DNA of 64,000 nt from Microbacterium trichothecenolyticum (GCF_030818955.1 NZ_JAUTBF010000001.1:868001-932000), one strand, 5' to 3'; shown: positions 21,284 through 34,577, counted from the stretch's first letter. Made by a program: numbers and translations. The notes: generated by a model from the sequence alone, not told the origin.

Positions 21284-21394
21284 CGTCTTCGCCATCCCAC
21301 GCGAACCGGACGCGCGCAAGCCATCATCGCCGCGAGAGCACCGCCGGACCGCACGACATCGAGACGTCGCGCCAGCAGCCCACCCGCGCTTCGA

Positions 21395-21400
21395 TAGACT
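21395..21400 (+). promoter_or_regulatory. Candidate -10 box ahead of the HGxxPAAW gene and trpCBA
   Basis: TAGACT, 46 bases before the ATG at 21447, is the best -10 match in the 163-base gap; the mRNA would have a leader with TAAGGAGCCCC as ribosome-binding site. It suggests trpCBA can be expressed apart from his. Confidence 0.45.
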
Positions 21401-21446
21401 GAGTCGACGCTTTCCCCCGCGCCCACGCGCGACTGTAAGGAGCCCC

Positions 21447-21677
21447 ATGAGCAACCCCATCGGCGATCCCGGCCACGGACACTCGCCCGCCGCCTGGACG
21501 GCCGTGATCATCATGCTCGTCGCCTTCACGCTCGGCACGCTGTTCTTCTGGCTCGACATGCCCGTGCTCGTGTGGGCCTCGGTGGCTCTGCTCGTCGTCG
21601 GCGCGATCGTCGGCTGGGCCATGGGCAAGGCCGGTTACGGCGCGAACGGCGACAAGTACCAGCCGAAGGCGCACTGA
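21447..21677 (+). CDS. HGxxPAAW-motif small membrane protein (DUF6704-like)
   Basis: A 76-residue protein with the motif HGHSPAAW at residues 10-17 and two closely spaced membrane helices (about 18-37 and 41-60), ending in a hydrophilic KAGYGANGDKYQPKAH tail. This family is found beside trp genes in actinobacteria; its function is unknown. The ATG has a strong AAGGAG ribosome-binding site. It ends two bases before the trpC GTG. A link to tryptophan synthesis or transport is context only. Confidence 0.85.
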   Translation: MSNPIGDPGHGHSPAAWTAVIIMLVAFTLGTLFFWLDMPVLVWASVALLVVGAIVGWAMGKAGYGANGDKYQPKAH

Positions 21678-21679
21678 CC

Positions 21680-22452
21680 GTGCTGGCCGATCTCACGGCC
21701 GGGGCAGTGGAAGATGCCGAGCAGCGCGCTGAGGCGCGGTCGCTCGCCGATGTCGAACGCGAGGCCCTCGCGCAGACGCCGCCGCGCGACGCCCTGGCCA
21801 TGCTCGCCCCCGCCGACCGCGTGAAGATCATCGCCGAGGTCAAGCGCGCGAGCCCCTCGCGCGGCGACCTCGCCGCCATCCCCGACCCCGCGCGACAGGC
21901 TCGCCTGTACGAAGAGGGCGGTGCTTCCGCCATCTCGGTGCTCACCGAGGGCCGCAAGTTCAAGGGCAGCCTCGCCGACCTCGAGGCCGTCCGCGCCGCC
22001 GTCGGCGTGCCCGTGCTGCGCAAAGACTTCATCGCCACGCCCTACCAGGTGCTCGAGGCCCGCGCGTCGGGCGCCGATCTGGTGCTGCTCATCGTCGCCG
22101 CCCTCGACCAGAAGACGCTGACCGAGCTGTACGGCCTCGTCACCGATCTCGGTATGACCGCCCTGGTCGAGACGCATTCCGCCGACGAGCTCGAGCGCGC
22201 CGCCGACCTGGGCGCGAAGCTCATCGGCGTCAACGCCCGCAACCTCTCGACCTTCGAGCTCGACCGTGACCTGTTCGGCTCACTGGCCGACCGCTTCCCG
22301 GCCGATGCGGTCAAGATCGCGGAGTCGGCCGTGCTCACACCGGCCGACGTCGCCCACTACCGCGCCGCGGGCGCCGACGTCGTGCTGGTGGGCGAGGCTC
22401 TCGTCACCGGCGACCCGGTCGCCACGCTCCGCGCGTTCCTCCAGGAGACACC

Positions 22453-22456
<4 letters not shown>
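21680..22456 (+). CDS. trpC: Indole-3-glycerol phosphate synthase
   Basis: A 258-residue TIM-barrel enzyme that decarboxylates and closes CdRP to indole-3-glycerol phosphate. Family motifs: [15 protein letters not shown] (about residues 50-64, catalytic Glu and Lys), [13 protein letters not shown] (catalytic Lys), [11 protein letters not shown] and SAVLTPADV. There is no fused TrpF. The GTG at 21680 begins two bases after the preceding stop; the trpC stop overlaps trpB by four bases. The product is passed to TrpAB, encoded directly downstream. Confidence 0.95.
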
Positions 22457-23780
<1,324 letters not shown>

Positions 23781-23784
<4 letters not shown>

Positions 23785-24572
23785 CCTCGCGCGTCTCCGC
23801 CGCAATCGAGGCCGCCCACGCACAGGACCGCGGCGCGTTCGTCGGCTACCTTCCGGCCGGCTACCCCGACGTCGCGACGAGCATCGAAGCCGCCGTCGCT
23901 CTCGCCGAAGCCGGCGCCGACGTCATCGAGCTGGGCCCGCCGTACAGCGATCCCGTGATGGACGGGCTCGTGATTCAAGAGGCCACGCAGGTCGCGCGCG
24001 AGAACGGCTTCCGCATGCCCGATCTGTTCACGATCATTCGCGAGGTCTCGGCGCGCACCGACGTTCCGGTCCTGGTGATGGCGTACTGGAACCTCATCGA
24101 GCAGTGGGGCGTGGACCGGTTCGCCGACGATCTCGCCGCCGCGGGCGGCGCGGGCCTCATCACGCCGGACATCACCCCCGAGGCTGCCACCGACTGGATC
24201 TCGGCGAGCGAGCGCACCGGCCTCGACCGCGTGTTCCTCGCGGCCCCCACCTCGTCGGACGAGCGCCTCGAGATGATCGTCGGGGCCTCGACCGGCTTCG
24301 TCTACACCGTCTCGACCATGGGTATCACGGGGGAGCGCGCCAGCCTGGATGCCGCAGCCCGCCGCCTCGTCGAGCGTCTGCGCACGTTCGGGGTCGAGCA
24401 CGCCTGCGTGGGCATCGGTATCTCGAACGCCGCACAGGTGGCCGGTGTCGTCGACTACGCCGATGGTGCCATCGTCGGCACGGCGCTGGTGAAAGCGCTG
24501 CGCGACGGCGGAGTCGAGGGGTTGTCCACTCTCGCTCGGGAGCTGTCCGCGGGCACCGCGCGGCGCGCCTAG
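23781..24572 (+). CDS. trpA: Tryptophan synthase alpha chain
   Basis: A 263-residue TIM barrel that splits indole-3-glycerol phosphate to indole and glyceraldehyde 3-phosphate. The catalytic glutamate is E50 in [15 protein letters not shown], a form seen in actinobacteria instead of ELGIPFSDP; the second catalytic aspartate is in PDITPEA at about residue 130. The GTG start overlaps trpB. The gene ends in TAG, unusual among its TGA-ending neighbours, and those three bases are also the first half of the lgt -10 box. Confidence 0.95.
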
Positions 24573-24575
24573 ACT
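24570..24575 (+). promoter_or_regulatory. -10 box of lgt, overlapping the trpA stop codon
   Basis: TAGACT begins with the TAG stop of trpA and ends seven bases before the lgt ATG, giving a nearly or fully leaderless lgt mRNA. Confidence 0.55.
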
Positions 24576-24582
24576 CGTTCGC

Positions 24583-25587
24583 ATGACGTTCGCCCTCTCG
24601 AGCGCCGCCTCCGGCGTGCTCGCCAGCATCCCGAGTCCGTCGATCTCCTACGTCGACCTCGGTCCGCTCCGCATCCACTTCTATGCCCTGTGCATCGTCG
24701 CGGGCATCATCGTCGCGATCTTCCTCACGAACGCGCGCCTGACGCGTCGAGGAGCCGAGAAGTGGGTCGTCATCGACATCTGCCTGCTGGCGGTGCCGCT
24801 GGCGATCGTCGTCGCCCGTATCTACCACGTGCTCACGCACGCGGGCTTCTACTTCGGCCCGGGCTCGAACCCGTGGAACATCACCCAGCCCGGCTCGGTG
24901 TGGGCCATCTGGGAGGGCGGCATCGCCATCTACGGCGCGCTCATCGGCGGCGCCATCGGCGCCATCCTCGGCTGCAAGTGGACCGGAATCCGGTTCTGGA
25001 CCTTCGCCGACGCGCTCGCTCCGGGCCTCATCATCGCCCAGGCGATGGGGCGCTTCGGCAACTGGTTCAACCAGGAGCTCTTCGGCCAGCCGACCGACCT
25101 GCCGTGGGGTCTCGAGATCGCTCCCGGGAATCCGGCCATCCCCGTCGGACTGCCAACCGGCACGCTTTTCCAGCCGACTTTCCTGTACGAAGTGCTCTGG
25201 AATCTGGTGGGCGCGGCGGTCATTCTCTGGGTCGGCAAGAAGTTCACGCTGCAGTGGGGAAAGCAGTTCGCGATCTACCTCGTGTGGTACTCCGCGGGCC
25301 GCATCGTCTGGGAATCCATCCGGATCGACCCCAGCGACATCATTCTGGGACTGCGCACCAATGTGTGGGCCGCGATCATCGGCGTCGTGCTCGGGATCGT
25401 CATCTTCGTCGTGCAGTCGCGTCGTCACCACGGCCTCGAGCCGTCGCCGTACGCGCCGGGGCGAGAATCCAAGGCTCCCGGGGTTGTAGACTCAGGCGAC
25501 CCCTCTGACTTCGTCGACGTGAGCGAGCCGCCCGCGACGAGCGAGACCGTCGGCACCAGCGCCACAAGCAGCCCCGCCACGAACTAA
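24583..25587 (+). CDS. lgt: Prolipoprotein diacylglyceryl transferase
   Basis: A 334-residue polytopic membrane enzyme that moves a diacylglyceryl group from phosphatidylglycerol to the lipobox cysteine of prolipoproteins. About seven membrane helices are visible. The Lgt signature GRFGNWFNQELFG (about residues 156-168) holds the essential arginine, and the segment YHVLTHAGFYFG near 82-93 holds the conserved histidine region. The C-terminal 50 residues (EPSPYAPGRESK onward) are a hydrophilic Ser/Thr-rich tail. Directly after trpA, as in many actinobacteria. The lipoprotein FKBP at 58.9 kb is a likely substrate, and Lnt is also encoded in this window. Confidence 0.95.
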   Translation: MTFALSSAASGVLASIPSPSISYVDLGPLRIHFYALCIVAGIIVAIFLTNARLTRRGAEKWVVIDICLLAVPLAIVVARIYHVLTHAGFYFGPGSNPWNITQPGSVWAIWEGGIAIYGALIGGAIGAILGCKWTGIRFWTFADALAPGLIIAQAMGRFGNWFNQELFGQPTDLPWGLEIAPGNPAIPVGLPTGTLFQPTFLYEVLWNLVGAAVILWVGKKFTLQWGKQFAIYLVWYSAGRIVWESIRIDPSDIILGLRTNVWAAIIGVVLGIVIFVVQSRRHHGLEPSPYAPGRESKAPGVVDSGDPSDFVDVSEPPATSETVGTSATSSPATN

Positions 25588-25638
25588 CATCTGGGCCGAC
25601 GTCGTCCCATCCGAAGCATCAACGTGAGGACGGTTGAT

Positions 25639-28600
25639 ATGGCTTCCAGCCTGCGTTCCGACACCGTCGGAGGCTCATTCCCGGCCCGACAGGGAATGTA
25701 CGACCCGTCGTTCGAGAAAGACGCCTGTGGCCTCGCCATGGTGGCGACTCTCCGCGGCGAAGCCGGTCACGACATCATCGATCTGGCACTGACGGCGCTG
25801 CGCAATCTCGAGCACCGCGGCGCCATCGGCTCCGACGCCGGCACCGGCGACGGCGCGGGCATCCTCACGCAGATGCCCGACGCGTTCCTTCGTGCCGTCG
25901 TCGACTTCGACCTGCCGCCGGTGGGGGAGTACGCCGCCGGAATGGTGTTCCTGCCGCTCGGCCACGACGAGCGCACCGCCATGAAGGCCGGGATCGAAGA
26001 GATCGCCCGTCACGAGAACCTCGTGGTGCTCGGCTGGCGTGAGGTGCCGGTCGAGCCCGAGAACCTCGGCAAGCTCGCTTACGAGGCGCGCCCGGCGTTC
26101 GAGCAGCTGTTCGTTTCGCGCCCTGCGGTGGGCGACCAGCCCGCCCTGTCGGGCATCGCGCTCGACCGTCGTGTCTACCGTCTGCGAAAGCGCGCGCGTC
26201 ACGAGCTCGACGCCTACTTCGTCTCGCTGTCGAGCCGCACCCTCGGGTACAAGGGCATGGTCACGACGCTCCAGCTCGAGCCGTTCTACCCCGACCTGCA
26301 AGACGAGCGCTTCGCCTCCGAGCTCGCCGTCGTGCACTCGCGGTACTCGACCAACACGTTCCCGTCGTGGCCGCTCGCGCAGCCGCTGCGCATGCTCGCC
26401 CACAACGGTGAGATCAACACCGTCAAGGGCAACCGCAACTGGATGCGTGCCCGCCAGTCGCAGCTCGAGTCCGCGCTGATCGGCGACGTGCGTCCGCTGC
26501 TGCCGATCTGCACCGAGGGCGCCAGCGACTCGGCATCCTTCGACGAGGTGCTCGAGCTCTTGACGCTCACCGGCCGGAGCCTGCCGCACGCGATCATGAT
26601 GATGGTCCCCGAGGCGTACGAGAAGCAGGCCACGATCGCCCCCGATCTGCGCGCCTTCTACGACTACCACTCCATGCAGATGGAGCCGTGGGACGGCCCC
26701 GCCGCGCTCATCTTCACCGACGGAACCCTCGTCGGCGCCACCCTCGACCGCAACGGTCTGCGTCCGGGACGCTGGACCGAGACCACCGACGGCCTCGTCG
26801 TCATCGGTTCCGAGACGGGCGTGCTCGACTTCGCCCCCGAGCGCATCAAGCGCCGCGGGCGCCTGCAGCCGGGCCGCATGTTCCTCGTCGACACCGCCCA
26901 GGGCCGCATCGTCGAAGACGAGGAGATCAAGGCGGAGCTCGCCGCGGCGCAGCCGTGGCAGGAGTGGCTCGACAAGGGCCGGGTCAAGCTCAGCGAACTG
27001 CCCGAGCGCGAGCACATCGTGCACCCCATCGCCTCGATCACCCGCCGCCAGCGCACCTTCGGCTACACCGAAGAAGAGGTGCGCCTGCTGCTGACCCCGA
27101 TGGGCCAGGGCGGCGCCGAGCCGCTGGGCGCCATGGGCAGTGACGCGCCCGTCGCCGTGCTGAGCGACCGTCCGCGCCTGCTGTTCGATTACTTCACCCA
27201 GCAGTTCGCGCAGGTCACCAACCCGCCGCTGGACTCGATCCGCGAAGAGGTCGTCACCTCGCTGTCACTGGGACTCGGTCCCGAGCGCAACCTCCTCGAC
27301 TGGGGCCCGGAGCACACCCGCACGGTGACGCTCGACTTCCCCGTGATCGACAACGACGAGTTGGCAAAGATCCAGCACATCGACACCGCCCTCCCGGGCC
27401 GCTCGTCGGTGACGATCCGCGGTCTGTACCGCGTCGAGGCCGGTCACAAGGGTCTGCAGAAGCGCCTCTCGCAAATGTGCTCCGAGGTCGACCAGGCCAT
27501 CGAAGACGGCGCCGAGTTCATCGTGCTCAGCGACCGTGACTCGAACAAAGACCTCGCGCCCATCCCCTCGCTGCTGATGATCTCGGCCGTGCACCACCAC
27601 CTCATCCGCAAAGAGACCCGCATGAAGGTCGGTCTCGTGGTCGAGGCCGGTGACGTGCGCGAGGTGCATCACGTGGCCACCCTCATCGGTTTCGGTGCCT
27701 CCGCGGTCAACCCGTACCTCGCGATGGAGACCGTCGAGTACCTCGTGCGCGCCGGATTCATCACCGGCGTGACCCCCGAGAAGGCCGTCAAGAACCTGAT
27801 CTACGCGCTCGGCAAGGGCGTGCTGAAGATCATGTCGAAGATGGGCATCTCGACGGTGTCGTCGTACGCCGGTGCTCAGGTCTTCGAAGCCGTCGGTCTC
27901 TCGCGTGAGTTCGTCGACGCGTACTTCGCGGGCACCGAGTCGAAGCTCGGCGGTGTCGGACTCGACGTCATCGCCGCCGAGAACGCCGCACGTCACGAGT
28001 ACGCCTACCCCGAAGACGCCGCGGCGCGTGCGCACGAGCGCTTGTGGACGGGCGGCGAGTACCAGTGGCGTCGCGACGGGGCTCCCCACCTGTTCAACCC
28101 CGACACGGTCTTCCGTCTGCAGCACGCCACGCGCGAACGCCGGTACGACATCTTCCGCGAGTACACGCAGCTGATCGACGACCAGGCCCACGAGCTGAAG
28201 ACGCTGCGCGGCCTGTTCGGGCTGCGCACGGGCGTCCGCCCGGCCGTGCCGATCGACGAGGTCGAGCCGGTCTCGGCGATCGTCAAGCGTTTCTCGACCG
28301 GGGCGATGAGCTACGGCTCGATCTCGAAAGAGGCTCACGAGGTGCTCGCCGTCGCGATGAACCAGATCGGCGGCAAGTCGAACACCGGCGAGGGCGGTGA
28401 GGACGTCGACCGTCTTCTCGACCCCACCCGTCGCAGCGCCATCAAGCAGGTGGCATCCGGTCGCTTCGGCGTCACGAGCCTGTACCTCACCGAGGCCGAC
28501 GACATCCAGATCAAGCTCGCCCAGGGCGCCAAGCCCGGCGAGGGCGGTCAGCTGCCGCCGACCAAGGTGTACCCGTGGGTGGCGCGCACGCGTCACGCCA

Positions 28601-30208
28601 CCGCGGGCGTCGGGCTCATCTCGCCGCCGCCGCACCACGACATCTACTCGATCGAAGACCTGAAGCAGCTCATCTTCGACCTCAAGCGCGCCAACCCCAA
28701 GGCCCGCATCCACACCAAGCTCGTCAGCCAGTCGGGCATCGGTGCGGTCGCGGCCGGTGTGGCCAAGGCGCTGAGCGACGTCATCCTCGTGTCGGGTCAA
28801 GACGGCGGCACGGGCGCGAGCCCGATGAACTCCCTCAAGCACGCGGGCACGCCGTGGGAGCTGGGCCTGGCCGAGACGCAGCAGACGCTGATGCTCAACG
28901 GCATGCGCGACCGCGTGGTGGTGCAGGTCGACGGTCAGATGAAGACCGGTCGCGACGTCATCATCGGAGCGCTCCTGGGCGCCGAGGAGTTCGGCTTCGC
29001 CACGGCCCCCCTCGTGGTGTCGGGCTGCATCATGATGCGCGTGTGCCACCTCGACACGTGCCCCGTGGGCGTCGCGACGCAGAACCCCGTGCTGCGCTCG
29101 CGCTTCACCGGCAAAGCCGAGTACATCGTGAACTTCATGGAGTTCATCGCACAGGAGGTGCGCGAGTACCTCGCCGCTCTGGGCTACCGCTCCATCGACG
29201 AGATCGTCGGTCGCACGGAGCTGCTCGATGTCAACGAGGCGATCCAGCACTGGAAGGCGCGCGGTCTCAATCTCGCGCCGATCCTCGAGGGCCCCCGCTT
29301 CGCCGACGACGAGCCGCGCCGCCACGGTCGCGACCAGAACCACGAGCTCGACGAGCACTTCGACGTGCAGCTCATCGAGCGCGCACAGGACGTGATCGCG
29401 CACGGCGGTCAGATCACGATCGACCTGCCGATCCGCAACACCGCGCGCGCGGTGGGGACCATGCTCGGCCATCACGTCACCAAGGCGCGCGGCGAGCACG
29501 GTCTCCCCGAGAACTCCATCGACGTGCGTCTGACCGGATCGGCCGGACAGTCGTTCGGCGCGTTCATGCCCGCCGGCATCACGCTGCGCCTCGAGGGCGA
29601 CTCGAACGACTACGTCGGCAAGGGCCTGTCGGGCGGCACGATCGTCGTGCGGCCGCCACGCTCGTCGAGCTTCGAGGCGTCGCAGAACGTCATCGCCGGA
29701 AACGTCATCGGCTACGGCGCCACGCAGGGACAGATGTTCCTCAACGGTGTCGTGGGCGAGCGCTTCCTCGTGCGCAACTCCGGTGCCACCGCGGTCGTCG
29801 AGGGCGTGGGCGACCACGCGCTCGAGTACATGACCGGCGGTCTGGCCGTCATCCTGGGTGCCACGGGCCGCAACCTCGGCGCCGGCATGTCGGGGGGACA
29901 GGCCTACATCTACAAGCTCGACCGCGACCTGGTGAACCGCGAGGCACTGGCATCCGGTGAACTCGTGCTCGGTGCCCTCGGATCGGGGGATGCCGAGATC
30001 CTGCGCGACCTGCTCGAGAAGCACGTCGCGGAGACCGATTCCACGCTGGCCCGTCGTCTGCTCGACGACTTCGAGGTCGAGGTGGACAACTTCGTCCGGG
30101 TGCTGCCGCGCGATTACGCCGCTGTGCTGCAGACCCGCCAGGAGGCGGTGGCCGAGGGGCTCGACCCCGACGGCGACGTCGTCTGGACGCGCATTCTGGA
30201 GGTGACGG

Positions 30209-30216
<8 letters not shown>
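25639..30216 (+). CDS. gltB: Glutamate synthase (NADPH) large subunit
   Basis: A 1525-residue enzyme making two glutamates from glutamine and 2-oxoglutarate. Domains in order: class II glutaminase (residues about 30-420), central domain, FMN-binding synthase domain (about 800-1190) with the 3Fe-4S cysteines in [15 protein letters not shown] near residue 1130, and the beta-helix gxgxg domain (about 1250-1490). The nucleophile should be C30 in KDACGLAM, exposed after removal of a 29-residue propeptide. I start at the ATG at 25639, six bases after GAGGAC; a GTG at 25624 would add five residues. The stop overlaps the gltD GTG. Confidence 0.96.
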
Positions 30217-31675
<1,459 letters not shown>

Positions 31676-31730
31676 GCTGGCAAGGGCCGATCCGGCCACT
31701 TCCCGAAATCCTCACGGAGCTTGAAAACGG

Positions 31731-33176
31731 ATGAGACGCGCCAAGATCGTCGCAACACTCGGGCCCGCCACGTCGTCGTATGAGATGGTTCGCGCCATCA
31801 TCGACGCCGGGGTGGACGTCGCCCGACTCAACCTCAGCCACGGAGACTATTCCGTGCACGACGCCAACTTCGCCAACGTGCGCAAGGCGGCCGAGGACGC
31901 CGGCCGACCGGTCGCCGCCCTCGTCGACCTGCAGGGCCCGAAGATCCGCCTCGGCAAGTTCGAGAACGGTCCGCACGACCTGCTTCCCGGCGACATCTTC
32001 AAGATCACCGTCGAGGACATCCTCGGCACCAAGGAGATCGTCGGCACCACGTTCAAGGGCCTCCCGCAAGACGTGCGCCCCGGCGACTTCCTGCTCATCG
32101 ACGACGGCAAGGTCCGCGTCGAGGTCGTCGAGACCGACGGCACGGTCGTGACCACCCGCGTCGTCGTCGGCGGCCCGGTCTCGAACAACAAGGGCATCAA
32201 CCTGCCCGGTGTCGCGGTCAACGTCCCCGCCCTGAGCGAGAAGGACGAGGCCGACCTGCGCTGGGGTCTGAAGGCCGGTGCCGACCTGATCGCGCTGTCG
32301 TTCGTGCGCGATGCCAAGGACATCGAGCGCGTGCACGAGATCATGGCCGAAGAGGGACGCTACGTGCCCGTGATCGCCAAGATCGAGAAGCCGCAGGCGG
32401 TCGACAACCTCGAGGAGATCATCGACGCCTTCGACGGCATCATGGTCGCCCGAGGCGACCTCGGCGTCGAACTGCCGCTCGAAGCCGTGCCGATCGTGCA
32501 GAAGCGCGCGGTCGAGCTGGCCCGCCGTATGGCCAAGCCCGTCATCGTCGCGACGCAGATGCTCGAGTCGATGATCAACAGCCCGGTGCCCACGCGCGCC
32601 GAGACCAGTGACGTCGCCAACGCCGTCCTCGACGGCGCGGACGCGGTCATGCTCTCGGGCGAGACGAGTGTCGGCGACTACCCGGTCGTCGTCGTCGAGA
32701 CCATGGCCCGCATCGTGGCCTCCACCGAGGAGCACGGGCTCGAGCGCATCGCGCCGCTGACGAACAAGCCCCGCACGCAAGGTGGCGCCATCACTCTCGC
32801 TGCCGTCGAGGTGGCCGACTTCGTCGAGGCGAAGTACCTGTGCGTGTTCACCGAGTCGGGCGACTCCGCTCGTCGAATGTCGCGTCTGCGTTCGACCATC
32901 CCGATGATCGCGTTCACGCCCGAGCCCGGCATCCGCCGTCGCCTCGCGCTGACGTGGGGCGTGCGCTCGACGCTGGTGGAGCACGTGTCGCACACCGACA
33001 AGATGTTCCTCCAGGTCGACGACTACCTGCTCGCGAACGACCTGGCCAAGGTGGGCGACAAGGTCGTGGTCATCTCGGGTTCCCCTCCCGGGATCGCGGG
33101 CTCGACCAACGACCTGCGCGTTCACCGCGTGGGCGATGCCGTGCACGGCGCGGCTCCCGGTTACAAAGAGGTCTGA
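31731..33176 (+). CDS. pyk: Pyruvate kinase
   Basis: A 481-residue enzyme of lower glycolysis that makes ATP and pyruvate from phosphoenolpyruvate and ADP. The N-terminal substrate motif RRAKIVATLGPATSSYE, the B-domain entry VDLQGPKIRLG, and the signature IAKIEKPQAVDNLEEI (about residues 215-230, catalytic Lys) followed by MVARGDLGVE are all intact. The C-terminal regulatory domain (about 350-481) is complete. It is transcribed from its own promoter overlapping the end of gltD and is followed by a hairpin and a tRNA gene. Confidence 0.96.
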   Translation: MRRAKIVATLGPATSSYEMVRAIIDAGVDVARLNLSHGDYSVHDANFANVRKAAEDAGRPVAALVDLQGPKIRLGKFENGPHDLLPGDIFKITVEDILGTKEIVGTTFKGLPQDVRPGDFLLIDDGKVRVEVVETDGTVVTTRVVVGGPVSNNKGINLPGVAVNVPALSEKDEADLRWGLKAGADLIALSFVRDAKDIERVHEIMAEEGRYVPVIAKIEKPQAVDNLEEIIDAFDGIMVARGDLGVELPLEAVPIVQKRAVELARRMAKPVIVATQMLESMINSPVPTRAETSDVANAVLDGADAVMLSGETSVGDYPVVVVETMARIVASTEEHGLERIAPLTNKPRTQGGAITLAAVEVADFVEAKYLCVFTESGDSARRMSRLRSTIPMIAFTPEPGIRRRLALTWGVRSTLVEHVSHTDKMFLQVDDYLLANDLAKVGDKVVVISGSPPGIAGSTNDLRVHRVGDAVHGAAPGYKEV

Positions 33177-33186
33177 AGCCTGCTCG

Positions 33187-33218
33187 CGACGCGCGTCGGG
33201 GCTTCCCGGCGCGCGTCG
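33187..33218 (+). terminator. Candidate terminator after pyk
   Basis: Arms CGACGCGCG (33187-33195) and CGCGCGTCG (33210-33218) with an inner CGGG/CCCG extension, 10 bases after the pyk stop and followed by a partly T-rich stretch. Confidence 0.5.
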
Positions 33219-33255
33219 TCGCGTTCTCTCCCGCTAGGTTGGGAGCAACACACTT

Positions 33256-33336
33256 GCCGGTGTGGCGGAATGGCAGACGCGGAGCACTCAAAATGCTTTG
33301 TCGAAAGACGTGTGGGTTCGAGTCCCACCACCGGCA
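33256..33336 (+). tRNA. tRNA-Leu (anticodon CAA)
   Basis: Acceptor arms GCCGGTG (33256-33262) and CACCGGC (33329-33335) pair perfectly, with discriminator A at 33336. The anticodon loop CTCAAAA is closed by AGCA/TGCT, giving anticodon CAA at 33289-33291, which reads UUG. A variable arm (TTTGTCGAAAGACG) and T-arm GTGGGTTCGAGTCCCAC are present, so it is a class II tRNA. The CCA end is not encoded. A TAGGTT -10-like box lies about 16 bases upstream. Confidence 0.93.
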
Positions 33337-33395
33337 CCCGTTATCGCACCCCGCCCTGTCGGGGGCCGCATCCGGGCAATGTCCCCTCCCAGAAG

Positions 33396-33401
33396 TAGGA
33401 T
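33396..33401 (+). promoter_or_regulatory. -10 box of a leaderless pdtaR transcript
   Basis: TAGGAT ends six bases before the GTG start at 33408; there is no ribosome-binding site between them. Confidence 0.55.
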
Positions 33402-33407
33402 GGTTCC

Positions 33408-34028
33408 GTGACTGATCAAGAAGCCGTTCCCGCCAGCGCCCCGGCGGCTCCCCGCCGCGTCGTCGTCGCGGAAGACGAGTCGCTCATCCGCCTCGACATC
33501 GTCGAGATCCTCCGCGACAACGGCTTCGACGTCGTCGGTGAGGCCGGCGACGGCGAGACCGCCGTCCAGCTCGCCACGGAGCTGCGCCCCGACCTCGTCA
33601 TCATGGACGTGAAGATGCCGCAGCTCGACGGCATCAGCGCCGCCGAGAAGCTCAGCAAGAACCACATCGCCCCGGTCGTGCTGCTCACCGCCTTCAGCCA
33701 GAAAGAGCTCGTCGAGCGCGCCAGCGAGGCCGGCGCCCTGGCGTACGTGGTGAAGCCCTTCACCCCGAACGACCTGCTGCCCGCCATCGAGATCGCGCTC
33801 GCCCGTCACGAGCAGATCATCACGCTCGAGGCCGAGGTCGCCGACATGGTCGAGCGTTTCGAGACCCGCAAGCTCGTCGACCGTGCCAAGGGCCTGCTGA
33901 ACGAGAAGATGGGCCTGAGCGAGCCCGAGGCGTTCCGCTGGATCCAGAAGGCCTCGATGGATCGGCGTCTCACCATGCAAGACGTCGCGAAGGCGATCAT
34001 CGAGCAGCTGGCCCCGAAGAAGGGCTGA
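33408..34028 (+). CDS. pdtaR: ANTAR-domain response regulator, PdtaR-like
   Basis: A 206-residue response regulator. The receiver domain (about residues 17-130) has the acidic pair ED at 22-23, the phospho-acceptor D67 in LVIMDVKMP, T in LLTAF and K in VVKPF. The C-terminal ANTAR RNA-binding domain (about 140-196) has the family run VDRAKGLLNEKMGLSEPEAF and ends in AIIEQLAPK. It resembles mycobacterial PdtaR (Rv1626), which is paired with the sensor kinase PdtaS and acts on nascent mRNA; no kinase gene lies nearby here. An N-terminal Ala/Pro-rich 16 residues precede the fold. The mRNA appears leaderless and ends at a perfect hairpin 12 bases after the stop. Confidence 0.93.
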   Translation: MTDQEAVPASAPAAPRRVVVAEDESLIRLDIVEILRDNGFDVVGEAGDGETAVQLATELRPDLVIMDVKMPQLDGISAAEKLSKNHIAPVVLLTAFSQKELVERASEAGALAYVVKPFTPNDLLPAIEIALARHEQIITLEAEVADMVERFETRKLVDRAKGLLNEKMGLSEPEAFRWIQKASMDRRLTMQDVAKAIIEQLAPKKG

Positions 34029-34040
34029 CCGCAGCTTCGT

Positions 34041-34076
34041 GAGAAATGGATGCCACCTCGGTGGCATCCATTTCTC
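34041..34076. terminator. Bidirectional terminator between pdtaR and the thioesterase gene
   Basis: A perfect 16-base-pair stem (34041-34056 with 34061-34076) and a 4-base loop lies between convergent genes. The stem starts with GAGAAATGG and ends in CCATTTCTC, so each direction ends in a short T-rich run. It contains GGATGCC and its complement. Confidence 0.9.
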
Positions 34077-34085
34077 GTTCCGGGA

Positions 34086-34517
34086 TCAGACCGCGGGGGC
34101 GTTCTTGATCATGTTCGTGATGCGGATAGTCGAACAGCGCCGCCCCTGCTCATCGGACACCGCGATCTCGTGCACCGTGAGGGATCGGCCGAGGTGGATG
34201 GGCGTGCACACACCCGTGACGACGCCCGATGTCGCCGAACGGGTGTGCGTGGCGTTGATGTCGACGCCGACGGCGACGCGCCCGGCACCGGCGTGGAGGT
34301 TGGCGGCCATCGAGCCGAGGGATTCGCCGAGCACGACATAGGCCCCGCCGTGCAGCAGGCCGATGGGCTGGGTGTTGCCCTCTACGGGCATGGTCGCGAC
34401 GCAGCGGTCGACCGAGAACTCCACCCACTCGATGCCCATCTTCTCGGCGAGGGCGCCCATTCCGCGCCGCTTCGCCCAGTCGAGGCCGGGACTGGTGTCG
34501 GGTGTCGTAGAGCTCAT
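34086..34517 (-). CDS. PaaI-type hotdog thioesterase
   Basis: A 143-residue single hotdog-fold protein expected to hydrolyse acyl-CoA thioesters in the cytoplasm. The core motif is LLHGGAYVVLGESLGS (residues 54-69), with H56 and E65 in the positions used for catalysis in PaaI/YdiI-type enzymes, and the strand VAVGVDINATHTRSA following. The ATG at 34517 gives the normal length. The gene points towards pdtaR and shares its terminator, and its promoter region backs onto that of polA. The acyl substrate cannot be told. Confidence 0.88.
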   Translation of the reverse strand: MSSTTPDTSPGLDWAKRRGMGALAEKMGIEWVEFSVDRCVATMPVEGNTQPIGLLHGGAYVVLGESLGSMAANLHAGAGRVAVGVDINATHTRSATSGVVTGVCTPIHLGRSLTVHEIAVSDEQGRRCSTIRITNMIKNAPAV

Positions 34518-34577
34518 CGTCGCCTTCGTCGGGTCGCGGTCATGGGGCCGGGCCGGGGGAGTGTCCGTGGTCCTCGT

